Shown one piece after another: positions 11,545-24,200 of a DNA stretch of 64,000 bases. Under the pieces are notes generated by a model. The model was not told where the DNA came from and did not search any database. It saw only the letters and a list, made by a program, of their open reading frames with translations. Numbering within the stretch: position 1 is the first letter of the stretch; every line of letters begins with the position of its first letter. This DNA is from Symbiodinium natans (taxonomy: Eukaryota; Sar; Dinophyceae; Suessiales; Symbiodiniaceae), in NCBI GenBank assembly GCA_905221605.1, contig CAJNDS010002714.1:189716-253715 (forward strand), read 5' to 3'. The position numbers were made by a program, and so were the translations under genes.

Positions 11545-12222
11545 GAGCAGGCGAAGAAGAAGCGCCTGTCCGGCCTCGATGCGCATAAGGCATCCAAGCG
11601 CACCCAGAGCCCAATGCCCACTTTGCGAGCGGGGGAGTTTCGGGATTTAAGGATTGAATGGTTTGATGAGGCATTCTTTCGAGCTCTTCGCTGAGGTCGC
11701 AGAGGTATCAGTGCCAGCTGTGTTCTGCTTCTTACTTGAGGGTGTCCCCAGGCAGCTGAGGCTCTCCATCACAGTGCAGCTTCTATGTCCGAACAAAACT
11801 TAACAGAACTGAGCATCTGTGCTGTTTGTGACCAGCTTTGTGGGAACGGCTCTTACTTCTAGTATCTTCAATCACTACATGAGAGTCTCCGTGGGGCATC
11901 AGATCCTCCGAGTCTCTAGCTCTACAAGTACCATTTGGGAGATTAAGCATCCGACGACAACGACGCAGATCAGAACAGCGATCGACTGTGATGCCTGTGC
12001 TGTTCAATGCAAAAAAACTCCACCATCCTGATGTTGGCAATGTGCCGGCAAGGGCATTTCTGTGCAACAGCTGCAGGTGCCGTTAGTCACGTAGTGCTAG
12101 CAAACGGGGCCAAATCCACAACCTACAGCCGGTTTCGATGCACGCTTTCGACCAGAGACACCGAAGCTTCAAAGCCAGTCGCGTAGGCGAACATCCTGGC
12201 AGCAAAAGCCATCGCCGATTCT
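11545..12222 (+). CDS. CCT5: CCT5 exons 1-2 (as recognised)
   Basis: Exon 11545-11589 reads [15 protein letters not shown] and exon 12187-12222 reads [12 protein letters not shown], together matching the conserved REQ..R..GL.A.K.NI.A.KAVA block. Both end at GC donors. The second is only 36 bp. The exon(s) encoding the MA..FDEFGRPFI-type N-terminus were searched for in 10.2-11.5 kb and not found. Confidence 0.85.
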
Positions 12223-15200
12223 GCCAACCCCTTAGCTTTCCGGTTTCGGTTTCGGCCAGTTTTGGGCTCCCCACATTGTCTGGGCCCCGAGCATTACAAG
12301 TGGATTGAAGGGATTCTGCCTACAACGTCTCCTCCATTCCAGTTGTTGAGTTTTGGGGGTGTTGGTTCTTGAAGGCTTCAATCCTCAGGTGCAGGGATGT
12401 TGCAGGGGCTCTGGGCAGAGAGCTGCCAGCGCAACGCGGTTCAGTGCCTCTAATCCCGGCCTCCAAACCCCAAGCCAGGAAACGCGCGCACGCCGGAACA
12501 CCAGAATCCTCTCCCCCCCCTCCCCCCCTAAGTTGGCCCTAAACCCTAAACCTTAGGTCCGGCCCCCTCCCAGTAACAGTTCAAAACTCCGTTTTGTATG
12601 TGACACACAGCCCATAAAAAGCACCAGAGAATCCAAACTCATTTCAGGATGGAATGGGAGGTTTGGGCCGAAATCCATACTCAGTTTGGGGTGGGAAAGG
12701 GAGGAACAAAAACTAGTTTATGAATTATTTTCTGTTTGAGATGTGGGGGAAGGACCAGAAATCCAAACTAAATCCAGGTTGCTTGAGGAGAGAAAAAAAT
12801 AGTTTGGGCACGAAGAACTCAGCAAGGGAGCAGGCTCGATGGGGATTAACCTGATGAGGGTGGGATGAGGTGAGCCTGCCAGGGAAAATCGATGGTTACC
12901 TCCCCAAGGTCCAAATGTGTAGCCTGGAGCTTTTAGGTTCAATGACGTGCGTGATCCCGTTGTTCCCGAAATACGCGCGCCGTATGCCGTACACCGTACA
13001 CCGTACGCCAAGCCCTTGTTCCGTGCCCAGGGCTTCATTACGAAGTGATCCGTCCAGTCTGCCCATTGCTGTTTAAAAGTGCTGCCTGTGAACACACGGG
13101 ACACGTGTTGGCAGGCTAGCCCGCGGAGCTCAGCAACTCGTGTTGCTACCGTGGCTCCAGAGTGGTTCATCGCAGTTTGTTCTGAGGGACTTGGCATCCA
13201 GCCAAGTCCCTCAGTTCCTGGAAGCTGGAACTAGAAACACGTCGCTGTTTTCCGTGGCGAAATTGGACGCGCCGCGGACGATTTTGAAAACATACGACCA
13301 CAAAAAAAAAGCACAAACATAGAAACACACAGCGCAAAAATAGCACCAGAAAGCACAAACATGAAAACACACAGGACAAAAAAAGCACCAGAAAAGCACA
13401 ACAGACCACCACAAAAAAAAACCACAAACATGAAAACACACAGCACAAAAAAAGCACCAGAAAAGCAAAAAAAAAAGCACAAACACGTCAAAAAAAGCAC
13501 CAGAAAAAGCACAAACACATCAGAATTTCCGAAAATTACGGCTGCTCGTGACCCGGCGCTTTGGTTTTTAATTCAAGAGAGCACAAAAAAAAAGCACAAA
13601 CATGAAAACACACAGCACAAAAAAAGCACCAGAAAAGCACAAAAAAAACACAAACATAGAAACACACAGCGCAAAAATAGCACCAGAAAAGCACAAGAAA
13701 AAGCACAAACATGAAAACACACAGCACAAAAAAAGCACCAGAAAAGCACCAAAAAAAAAAAGAAGCACAAACGCGTCAAAAAAACCACAAACAAAGCACA
13801 AAAAACACCATTAAAACATGATCATAAATTCAGAAACAGGAGGCAAAAGGCTTTCCCTTCTAATTCCTCTATGAGAGCCACCTGGCCCCCGGGTCCGAGG
13901 GTCCCAGCCTTGGCCTCAGACCTCCCGTGGTGGAGGCTCTTGGAGCTCTGTCTAATGGCCGGGCTTGAAACTTTCGCAATGTATACGGGCCCTCGAACTT
14001 TGGAAAAAACAAGCAATCGCGCGCACGCGCGTGCACGCGCGTGCCTTTCACCCCTCCGTGACCCTTGCCTTGCCTCTATATTGTCCAGGATTGTTCACGT
14101 TTGCTCAACATCGAAGTCTCATGTGCCTTGAGACATGGAATAATACGGCGTAGGCTTAGCAGCGTGAATGCTTTTGGCAATCGGGTTTGGTGGCAGGAGC
14201 CCGGCCTTGATTGAAGGGCTTAGGGATTCAGATGTTTGGGGTTTACGCCTGAGGTTTAGAGGTTTTGATACGGTTTTAGCTATTAGGGATGGGGGTTTGA
14301 AAGTCGGGGGTGTGAGCCATCACGGGCTAAGCCGTTGGCGCTTAGAGAGGTTTTTGAGTAGAGTTTGTTTAGGGCATAGGTTTTCCAGGATTGTTATTGC
14401 CTTGGGCCTCTTTAGACAGGACTCCTGTGATGGTCATGGTCTTATGATCATATTTATCACGAACATGTTTCAGTTTCCTCGTGCTTTTTATTGTGGGTCT
14501 GTTTGTGCTCACTGTTACTGGGCGGGGGCCGGATCCAACCTAAACCCTAAAACCTAAAACCTAATTCTTCAGCTCTCCCAGGTCCGGAGCTCGATGGGCC
14601 CCAGAGGGATGGACAAGATGGTCGTTGGACCAGACGGGGCATGGCTCTCGGCTTTTGGATCCGAACCGATTCCAAGGGCGAGTGTGGGGATGTGTGGGGG
14701 TATGCTAGAAGCTCCGGCCCCCCCCCCCCCCCATGCTGCAGATCGATTCGGTCTTCGGAGTCGCATTGTGCCGAGGACGTTACCGTCACAAATGACGGTG
14801 CCACGATCCTAGAAAAGATGGATGTGCAGCACCAGGCAGGTGCGACCAAGCCTCTCAATTTGTGACACTCATCATGCAGCTGACAATGACTATGCTAAAT
14901 GAGTTGTGCCAACATGTGTCGGACATGAGCCAACATGTGCCAACCCTCTCGGACCAGCGGAGCCCGCTCTGCAGATAGCGAAGCTTCTCGTCGAGCTGTC
15001 GGCGTCCCAGGTTCGCCCTTAAGAGTTGAGTCACTTTGAGAGTTGCCAGCTTTTGTTGTTTGCATCAATGAGTTCAATTTTCTTGCGCGTTGCTTGAAGC
15101 CAGTAAGGCCGTTGATCATTTCAAGGGTCAATCTGCACAAGAGCATGCACGGGTCTTGTAGTTATGGAGTCTCATGTTTGTGGTGTGGAAGGGGGACTTG

Positions 15201-18200
15201 CCAAGACAGTGTGACGGTGTCTTGCATGCGGCATTGGGGCCATGTTCGGGCAATGCCGCCTGGCACGGCTCTGTAGGCAGGCCGTGTAGGCTTCGGACAG
15301 GACCACGAGATTGGCGATGGCACCACGGGGGTGGTTGTCATGGCTGGCGCGCTCCTGGAGAAGGCGTTGCGCTGATGCATCTCGATGCACAAGGTTCTTG
15401 AGGCTTTTTGTTGAGGGCTTCAACAATTTTCAGGAGCAGGCCTGGTGTGGTTAGGCGACTTGAGGCGTTTTTGGGGCTTGAGCGTGCAGGTGTTCTCAAG
15501 GGTTTCTTTCTTTGTGTTGCCGCATCGACACGTTGTGTCCTCTCGCGGGCGGTCCGTCCCTGACTGATTCGGAACGTGCATCACTTGTTGAGAGCGTGTT
15601 GCAACTCGGTGAGCTTCTTATGGCTCAACAGTTAGGATCCATGTGTAGCACAGTACACCGTAAAAGGGGTCTTTGAGTGGCCCTGCTGCATACCAGCAGC
15701 AATCGGCCCAGATTGACTGCAAATCCCAACACTGTACTCAAGCCTTCAGCAATCGTTTGTGCGACTTGTCAGGGTCAGATCGGTCGCTCTTTGCCTTCAG
15801 AGGCACCTCAACTAGTCCAAGCCCAGCAGACTCGAAGCTAACCACATCTTGCAATCGCAGCTGCGAGCCATAGTGCAAGATGCCATTTGCAACCCGCCTG
15901 GGACTTGACACCTTCTTCAATGCCTACGATGAGCAGGCTAGATGAGGGAGGGTTGCACTCAGAGTCAAGATGGTACTCCGGAATTGCCCAACCTTGCATG
16001 ATGTGGCCAATCACTGCTTTAGGGAAACACAAAGGGCCTCAGTGCCGGAAGGCGTTGGCTTCCCTTGGCGTGTCACGCCGGGCGCGACTGGACACCTGCT
16101 TCAAGCAGGTGAAGGTAAAGTTTGACGAGGAGACGAGACGGCTTGTGCGATGTCTTGCGAGTGGCGTTCCGGATTGCGCTTAGCAGGAGGGGCCCTGCGT
16201 GGCGCTGCTTTGGTGAAAGCTTTCCTAAGGGTCCAATTCTAGCGAAGCATCGGGAGGACGGCGTGCCCCGGCAGCGGGATGGTGTGCCAGTTTGCTGCAA
16301 CCCATCTGGACCGTCTCGTGCTTGTGGGGCAGCTTTCTATCCCGCCCGAATCCCAAACTCTGGGGGTAGAATAGGACGACCTGGGCGGCCATGCCGGCAA
16401 ACCTGCAGGCCCGGCTTCTTCCGTTTTCGAGGCTTTGAGGTTTGGTGTGGTGTGGGAGTGGAGGTTTGGGGGTGGTCGCGCGTAGTTGCAAAGACCCCAA
16501 ACTAAAGACCTGTCCTGAACCCGACCTGATCGGGCTTAGCAGACAATCTTTCTGCAGGGTCTATGGGTTCCGGAAAATTGAAGATTGATGCCAGTTCATC
16601 GACATATGTGTGGAGGTGCACCAATTTTTGGAAACTGTGCGCTGCCGCTGCCTTGAAAAATGGCGGAATTCGTTGCCGGCCATTCGAAGTTTGGTCTTGA
16701 CAAGAAGGCTCGTTGAAAGGCCAGAAGGGGCTAAGTGAGCAGTCCATGAGAAGAGTCCGACAGGGCTGACGAAGGACCAGAGACGACTCTGACTCCAGTA
16801 AAGCTCCTGAAGCCCCTGAAACCTTTGTGTCTCTGGTCAGGACTGACGCGAGGTACATGAAGAGCAAGGCCGGCTTTGGCTCTCTTGTTTGTGACCTCCA
16901 GAATCCCCCCCCTTAGCCCTGGAGTCTCGTTGGGGTGGGGATTTTGGGGTTCTCGGCCTTGAAACTGGAGAGGGACTCTTCCAACCCCAAATCAATCTCT
17001 TTGGCGACCGCTTGGCTTGGGACCTTGAGCCCTCAGCCTGAGCCCTTGTTCACCACAGGACCAGCGCGATGCGGAGAAGAGGGTGGCTGAGGCCGAAGCC
17101 CGGCGGAAGCGCCAAGAAGGCCCATCACTTGGGGTTTCGGGCAGTCTCGGGTGTCCTGTCTCAAGTTCACGCATTATGGATTCTGAATCCGAGGACGAGA
17201 CAGAGTCCCAGAATCCCGGAGTTGTGGTCAAGTTTGGCAGTGCTCAGGCGGCCGCGGAGGGCGCGGAAATGCGGCGCCGGGGTCCGAAGGTCCGGAGGAA
17301 CTTGTGGGATTCAAAGAATTCTGAGCATGGGGGGGTCGTTTGGGTTTAAGAGGTGTGCTCCTTATGACGTTGTTTTTCTATTGCGCCTGCCTTCATTGGT
17401 GTGGTTGACGGTTTTGGATGGTTTTGGTGCGTGCTGTAGTTATTGTTAGTCGAGGGGCCAGGACGGGCTACGCAGCTGCGCCCCACCCCAAGCTTCTCAC
17501 ATCCCCAATCCGGCAACAGGAATCTCAACGAAGTGTTTTGTTGGCCACATGGGTGCTTCCGAAAATTAGGGGGCCCCAAAAATAGATCCCCAAATAGTAG
17601 GATCCCCTCATAAAAAGGACCACCCAATCAGGTACCCCCTATTTTCGGAAATCCTCCACATGGGAGGCTATGCCCAGCGCTTCGAGGGCGCGAATGGTGA
17701 GTACAATCCCTTTGGCCGACGCTCAGCTGGTTTACCTCGGCGGGTTTGCGGTGCGTCGTGCCGCGCAGTTTTGTGGAACTCCTACGTTGTTGTTGACTAC
17801 TGTGCTCAAGCTTCTTAATGTTTCTTGCGGTCTAAACCTGATCTCCGGGACCCTCCCAAAGCTGCACGGGTGTTCCGAGGCCTCTTTCCGGCGCCACCGG
17901 CACCTCCAAGGCAAGAGCAGGGGACTGTTTTTTCTGATCTCCGATGCAGTTCCTTGGTCGGGGAGGTCTTATCCCAAATTGGTGGTAATAGTCCGGGTAC
18001 CGTTCGTGCATCGGGGCAGCCAGAGATGGAGATACCCCTCGGTGAACACCTCAATTTTCAAGTGAACAGGAAGCCAGGATTCTGGCCTTGGCTCGAGGAG
18101 AAGAAGGACCAGTGAATCGAGAATTGGCTTTTGAGCGTTCTTTGATGCAGCGCAGGACTTGTACTCATTGGCCTCGGGGTCTCCGAACCCCCAGTACTAC

Positions 18201-21200
18201 CTGACGAAGTGGGCCAGGCGCTCGGATGCTTCGAGTGACCTTGGGCCTGTTTAGGAGTTGAGCTCTGCACGGATGTGTGGAGCTCTTTCGCTTCGAGGGC
18301 CTACATCAATGTCAGGAGAGGGTCAATTCCGTCCGCAAAGATGGCACGTCTTCCCCGAGTGAGCCCTCTGTGCTTGGCTTGAAAACCGAGACTGATCTGC
18401 CACTGCCCTCTCAGGTTGATCGGGTCAACCACATGAACTTCCTCGGCACCCTTCTCAGCCCCAAAGTTCGCATCTTTCAGGGCTCCGGACTTTGAGTTGT
18501 GCGAACTTGCTGCTTCTGCTTTCAGTGGCAGGTTTTGCCGATGGTGCCGTTCTCAGAGCGCAGGGCTCCGGATTTGAGGTCTGGTATTTCTCTTTCAGTT
18601 TGTGGCCCAAAGGGAACCAGGTTTATCCAGCAACAAGAGGCATAAGCGGCAAGCTCAAGCAAGCCGTGACGACTGTTGCCTAACTCATCTGTTCTTACGA
18701 TGCTTATGTTGCAGCTCAAACCTTGAAGCCTGCATTGAGGACCCACAGATGTGCGACCTGGCGTGGTCTCCAGAGCCTCCGACGATGACCTGTATGATCT
18801 GGATGATATCCCGGAGTACTTGTGATCTCGTGCGATATACAGACTCTACGTACTGCGATTACTCTTACATGGATGGCACAGGGCCACATTGATCAAGCCC
18901 ATGAGACCAGGGTTGCCGAAGGGACATCGCTACAACCATCAACAACACTTTGACAGAAGCATGGCACTGCGGCGTTGCAGTGCGCCAGCGCAGCACTCAT
19001 CCGCGGCTAACACGGCTGTCGGGCATGTCTTGAGACCGTCGGTCCTGCTCTTGAGCTCACTTGCGAAAGGTGGTGTAGGCAGCTAGTCATCAACTTCAAC
19101 TCATGTCGTCAGCTTAAGACATGTTCCCAGTTAATGCTCTCGCTCTGTGTGGCGGCTCAAAAAGGTGCAGGATGATGCTTGGGATCGGAAGTGGAGGGCC
19201 GACGCCGCAATAAAGGAAATAGTGATAAAAAGATGCAGCAGCTGGAAAGAGAGAGTTGGGAGATGATGGCCTTGCGAGTCCTTGGACCTCATCGAGAAGG
19301 GCATCCATCCGCTTCGCATCGCCACTGGCTTTGAGAAAGCCTGTGAGGCCATCGAAGAACGATAAAATGGCATTTCTGAGTGTGTTGATACGACAATGTA
19401 GCACCCCCCCCCAGCCTCCCTAAGTGGTCCCGAAGCCTGTGGGTTTCAGTTTAAGCCTTGCGTCGAGGGGCCTTGATCAGATATGCGCCTCAGTGGATCT
19501 TCGGGGTCCGTTGCTTTGCTTTTCGGGCACGCCCAGGGCCACCACACGGTCAAACCATCAAGTTTGCCGCGGCCGCGGGGCATGTGCAAACTTGTGGATT
19601 GCGCCCGCAGCCTGTGAGGTGGCCGTGAAGCGGGTGGAAGAGATCGCAAAGGTCATAGACATCCTTTCGGAAGCCTTTCAGCTGCACCTGTGGGCGTAGA
19701 GCTGAAGATAGAGAGACCATGTGATGTCCCCGCGAATCCCAGAACCCCGTGGGTGGCGCTAGTCATAGGGTTTAGGGTTTAGCGTTGAGCAAGCTTCCCA
19801 AAGGCAAACGCTCCTTGCTGAGCCTGTATACCTTGAAGTCTTTCGGACCCGAGCTTCGGAGGAGCAAGCGGCGCTGAAGAAGGCTGCCAGCACCGCCTTG
19901 GGCTCCAAGGTGGGGTTGGAACACTGGAGGGGCAAAGTGGAGAGAGCCAGCTGTTTGGGATTGCCATGGAAGGTGGTCAGCAGTCGGAAAGATCAGCTTG
20001 CCAAGATCAGCGTGGATGCTGTTCTGGCAGCCGGGAGTCTCGGATTCGGCGATTGGGCCTGTTGCGTTGCTCAGTCCGCTTGACTAACAGGAATTGTGGA
20101 GGAAGCTGTGGTTCTGAAGAGTAAGCTCAATCAACAGCAAGCTGAAAGTGAGCAGGGTTGCTTCCCATGGTTCGCATGCGCGCATGCGCGTGACTTGGCA
20201 AGCTGGCCTCTTTCTTTGGCTCGGATGACTTCTGGAGTAGATGTCAACGTCACATGTGAATGCAGCCATGTCTACCAGTTCAAAAGCCGCCGCGCGGCGC
20301 AGCGCCACACCCGAGACTCACAAGCGCTACAGAACCTGGAGAAGAAGAGTCACTTGGGCCTCCACTTCTCAGTAAGCCACACCAAGCCGGCTTGCCAAAG
20401 GCCGCCAACCTCCATCACATCTGATTCCCCTAATCACATCTTACAACTTACAGTCTTCAGGGTTCAGGTGCCCCACAGCCGCAGACTCCCCAGTCTCGCC
20501 TTAAGGCTCACAATAACCGAGGCCTAGGTTCTCGAAAGGTAGATGTAGACGCAGCCCGAAGGACCCCATCCCGCCAATCCTCTGACTCTTTTGGCCCCCG
20601 TGGCGGCGCGTGCCATGGGAGAGCCTGGGCCCCTGTGGTGATGGTAGGAGCCCTGTAGCAAGCTTGCATGCCAGCTGTGCTGGAGCGCTGCCCAGGGCTT
20701 AGGGAAGTGCTAAAGTCTGCTGCAGCCCGTTACTGGTGCGAGTGTTCATGTTGACTCATTGACTGGCTTTGATCTGCATATCCAAAACCAAGTGCGTTAT
20801 CCAAGCTGCTTAAACGCCAGCTTGAAACCTGAACCACGTAAGCTTCCATAACCGCCGAAACTCTGGAGCACTGGCCGAATCCTGCCTTCCGAGGCCGGGC
20901 GACAGCAGAAGCCCACGAAGGAGAGACAGCTGGGGACTGAGGGGACGATCTTCACTTTTGCTTTTCGCGTTTTTGGAGCTCAGAGGGTTCCTGTTTTTCC
21001 CCAAACAGTCTACTGTTGGGGTTAGAAATTCATTTAAGGATTGCCGACATTCTGAGGACTGTTGCCGGGTTCCTGGGCTTCTTGTCTCCCTTTGGCTCCC
21101 TTTGTCTCCCTTTGTCTCTGTTTGTCTCCTGTCGTCTCTACTGTTTCTTTGACATGCCTTTGACTGTTTGGGGTCTTCGGTGGTGTAATTTGGGGTGTTT

Positions 21201-24200
21201 GGGGCATGTTGGGGCTGAAGTTCACAGTTGAGAGATGCGTCTTGGAGTAGCAGGTATTTGTTGCATCATGTACCTGAGGGCTTTGAAACGAGCTTCCCCC
21301 TGTGCTAAGGCCGGCGGCCATCTCGGCGCAGTCGAGGCCCATTTCCCATGCGGAGGGTGGAGGGCCAGGGCAACACTGCACGGCTCTGATGTCGCAGTGT
21401 GGCAGCGTCTGAATTCAAGAGCCCACGGCAGTCCGCCGCCACTGATAGCCCAATTCTGGTGTGTGTATATATACATATATGTGTCACGGCACATTCGTGA
21501 AGACGTTGCCAAATAATCACGAAGCTCAGCTTCCCCGAGGCCGCCATGACAGCCGGCGGCGCTCCGCGGATTCCAGGGGTAGTGGCTGCGTGGCTCCCTC
21601 AGCCAGCGGGGCTTGGGCTTCAGACAGATTCTTGTTCTGGGAGGTTTGGGCATGAGTGTTTTTGGACTCTGTGTTTGGAGTTTCATCCTTGGACCTGGGG
21701 GTTTGAGCTCCCCGGGTTGATTGCACGCTCATGAGCATTGCGGGTGGGAGCAAAGCTACAGTAGGCGATAGTAGGCTTTCATGCGCGAAGCATGCACCTG
21801 GGCAGCACGCAACACAGGTGCTGCTGTGTGCGACGCAGTAAAATTCGACCCCTGACAACCCTGAAAGCCTTAAGCCCTGAGCGCTAAGCTCAAGCAAAGC
21901 ACTACAATTTCAGTGCTTCGACTCGGTCAGGCCCATGATAGAAGGGCTCTTGTAGCTGCTGCAGCCCTGAAATTTGTCTGGGGCCCTTCAGAGTCTGTGT
22001 ATCGTTTTTTGGGGACCTTCAATTGCCCGGTGTCCTGCACGGGGCTTTGGGTACGTGAAAGCTTGGAGCCTGCGCTGACGGCAGCTCTCAGAGAGGTTCG
22101 CAGCCGCAGCTCCCGGAGACGACGAAATGATCTAAGAAGCCGCTTGGCTTGGGATCCGTTGAGGGCTTTTGAGATGTGTGTGTGTGTGTGTGCTTATGAT
22201 TGCTTTATATTGCTTTGTCTTGTTTTGTCGCTTTTGCCCATGCGTGTAGGAGGGTTCGCGGCGTTTGTGATGCTCTGTCTGCCTTCAGGCCTTGAGTTTC
22301 GAGTGAGATGCAAGTGAACGCACCCTCAACCCAGGTGACTCCCGCGCTTCAAGCGGCCGGAGCGCAAAGCGGAAGTCCAAAAAGCGACTCGGGCTCGGAG
22401 TTCGACTCACAAGCTTGCGGTTCCGAGACCTATAGGAGTCTAGGCATTGGAGAGGCCCCATGTTTTCAAAGTTTTTGCATTTTATTATTGCTTCAAGTTG
22501 AGGCTTGCCACGCTGTATTTCCCTAGTCCTTGTAGCATGCGCTCGACAGCGAAGGGCAGTGGACGTGGTGGATGTGGGTTCATGATTCTTGTGTGTTTCT
22601 TGTGTTTCCATTGTTTCCAAAGGGCGGTCACTCTCAAGCCCCGACACGCTCTGAACGCAGCATCGAAGCAACTACAGCCCCTCAGGAGTTCTAATGTCAG
22701 TTGGCTTTTGACGAGCTTTCAGGGTTTGGGACACAGAAAGAACGCCGCGCCCTTGCGCGCCAGGCGTGCGGGAAATGTGCCGTGCCAGCCTCGGAGCAGC
22801 GCTGGCTTTGGGGGGAGGGTGCGCAGAATCCAAGCAATTTGAGAAGTGTCGCCTGGTGGTGTTCGGAGCCGGCTCCCAGCTGAGAACCCCTGCTTCCAGC
22901 ATCTTGCTGTGGGCTATGTCTTGCTTCCCCGAGCCTGTACAATCCCTTGGCTTTGAAGCCTACTGAGCGAAACCTTGCAAATCGCACTGACCCGAAGCCC
23001 GAACTTCCATTGAACCTGCCCCCGAAGGTGTCTAGACACTGAGTGTGACATGCCAAGGCCTCCATTTTTTCCCGGCATGCCCTTTCCTGGGTTGATGCCT
23101 GGGATGCCGTTGCTTGGTGCACCTGGTTGCAGCCGTGGTTCTAGCATCCAGGGTGAGGGGAACAGGGTTTGAGACTTGAAATGTGTTTTGCTGCTGCGGA
23201 CATCATGTCAAATGTAGAGCAACTGCGGTGTTGCCACATCTTCTCCGCGAGAATGGGGTGGGGCCGAACTTCGTGGCATCTTGCCTTGCTACTCCCAGGG
23301 TCATTGTAGCCTTGTTGGAGAGGGACCCGAATGCCGATAGTCGTCCCAACATGCACCGCGTGGTCGTGATGGTGGTCTTACATCGAAACCTCAAAGCCCC
23401 AAGCTCGCTTCCAAGCTTTTGTCAGGTTTCCCCCCATGTGGGGTTGGCCAGGCATGCCGACAACCAACGGTCCGGGTCCTGGCCGGCTTGGGAAGGGGGA
23501 GGGGTTATGTCGGTTATGTCGGCTTTTGGTCAAGTGCCAGGGGCATGACGACCGGCTTTTGGGGTCAGGGTTCACAATGTAATTATGCTGCATGCTGCAA
23601 GGGTCAAGAAGGTTTGTGCTTCGCGCGTCCAGTTGTGCGCTTTGCTTTTTGCTTTCTGCGCACTGCGTGCTCATCCAACGCAAATTACTTGAGAACTTAC
23701 AACACAGTGTGTTCAGGAGTATTTTCGAAGCCTAAGAACAGCCCCACGAGGAAGCATTGAACGGCATTGCTGAGCGGGTGCCGGTTTGATAACTTCCCAG
23801 GACTGCTGCAAACATGTTAGAAAAACAGCTCAATCCGTCAAAAGCGTGCTTCAGGATCCATGGGTGTTTACAAGGTCACAAGCACAACCAGCCTTTCATG
23901 CGCACGCATACACACACACACACACCCACGGCGCAAGCCAAGGGCCGCTGAGAATGCCTCGACGGCACCTGCCCAACTCGAACTCCAGAACCTCGCAAGC
24001 CTTGAAACCCTCAGCCCTAAACCCTAAACTCTCAGCCCTAAACCCTAAACCCTAAGCCCTTTCTTGCCCCGGCAAGTGAGCTTCAACTTTTGGAGGCCGG
24101 GAGCGCAGCCGCGAGCGCGACCGAAGGCCTGGCTTGCCTTAAGTAGCAAAAGAACTGTTAAGGGCTTAGGGTTTAGGGTTTAAGGGTTTAGTGTTTAGGA

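Larger units (their letters stand above)
15364..19278 (+). other. CCT5 intron 6 hosting another gene
   Basis: A 3.9-kb intron bounded by a GC donor after GAGAAG and a GCGAG acceptor. The protein joins without a gap (LLEK to [11 protein letters not shown] has the same length as the family). The intron nevertheless contains a set of exon-like segments with an ATG and a stop, described separately. Confidence 0.75.

Noticed and set aside
13167-13801. Several Phe/Leu/Cys-rich minus ORFs and Lys/His-rich + ORFs
   Set aside because: They are translations of the A-rich minisatellite and remain open in several frames.
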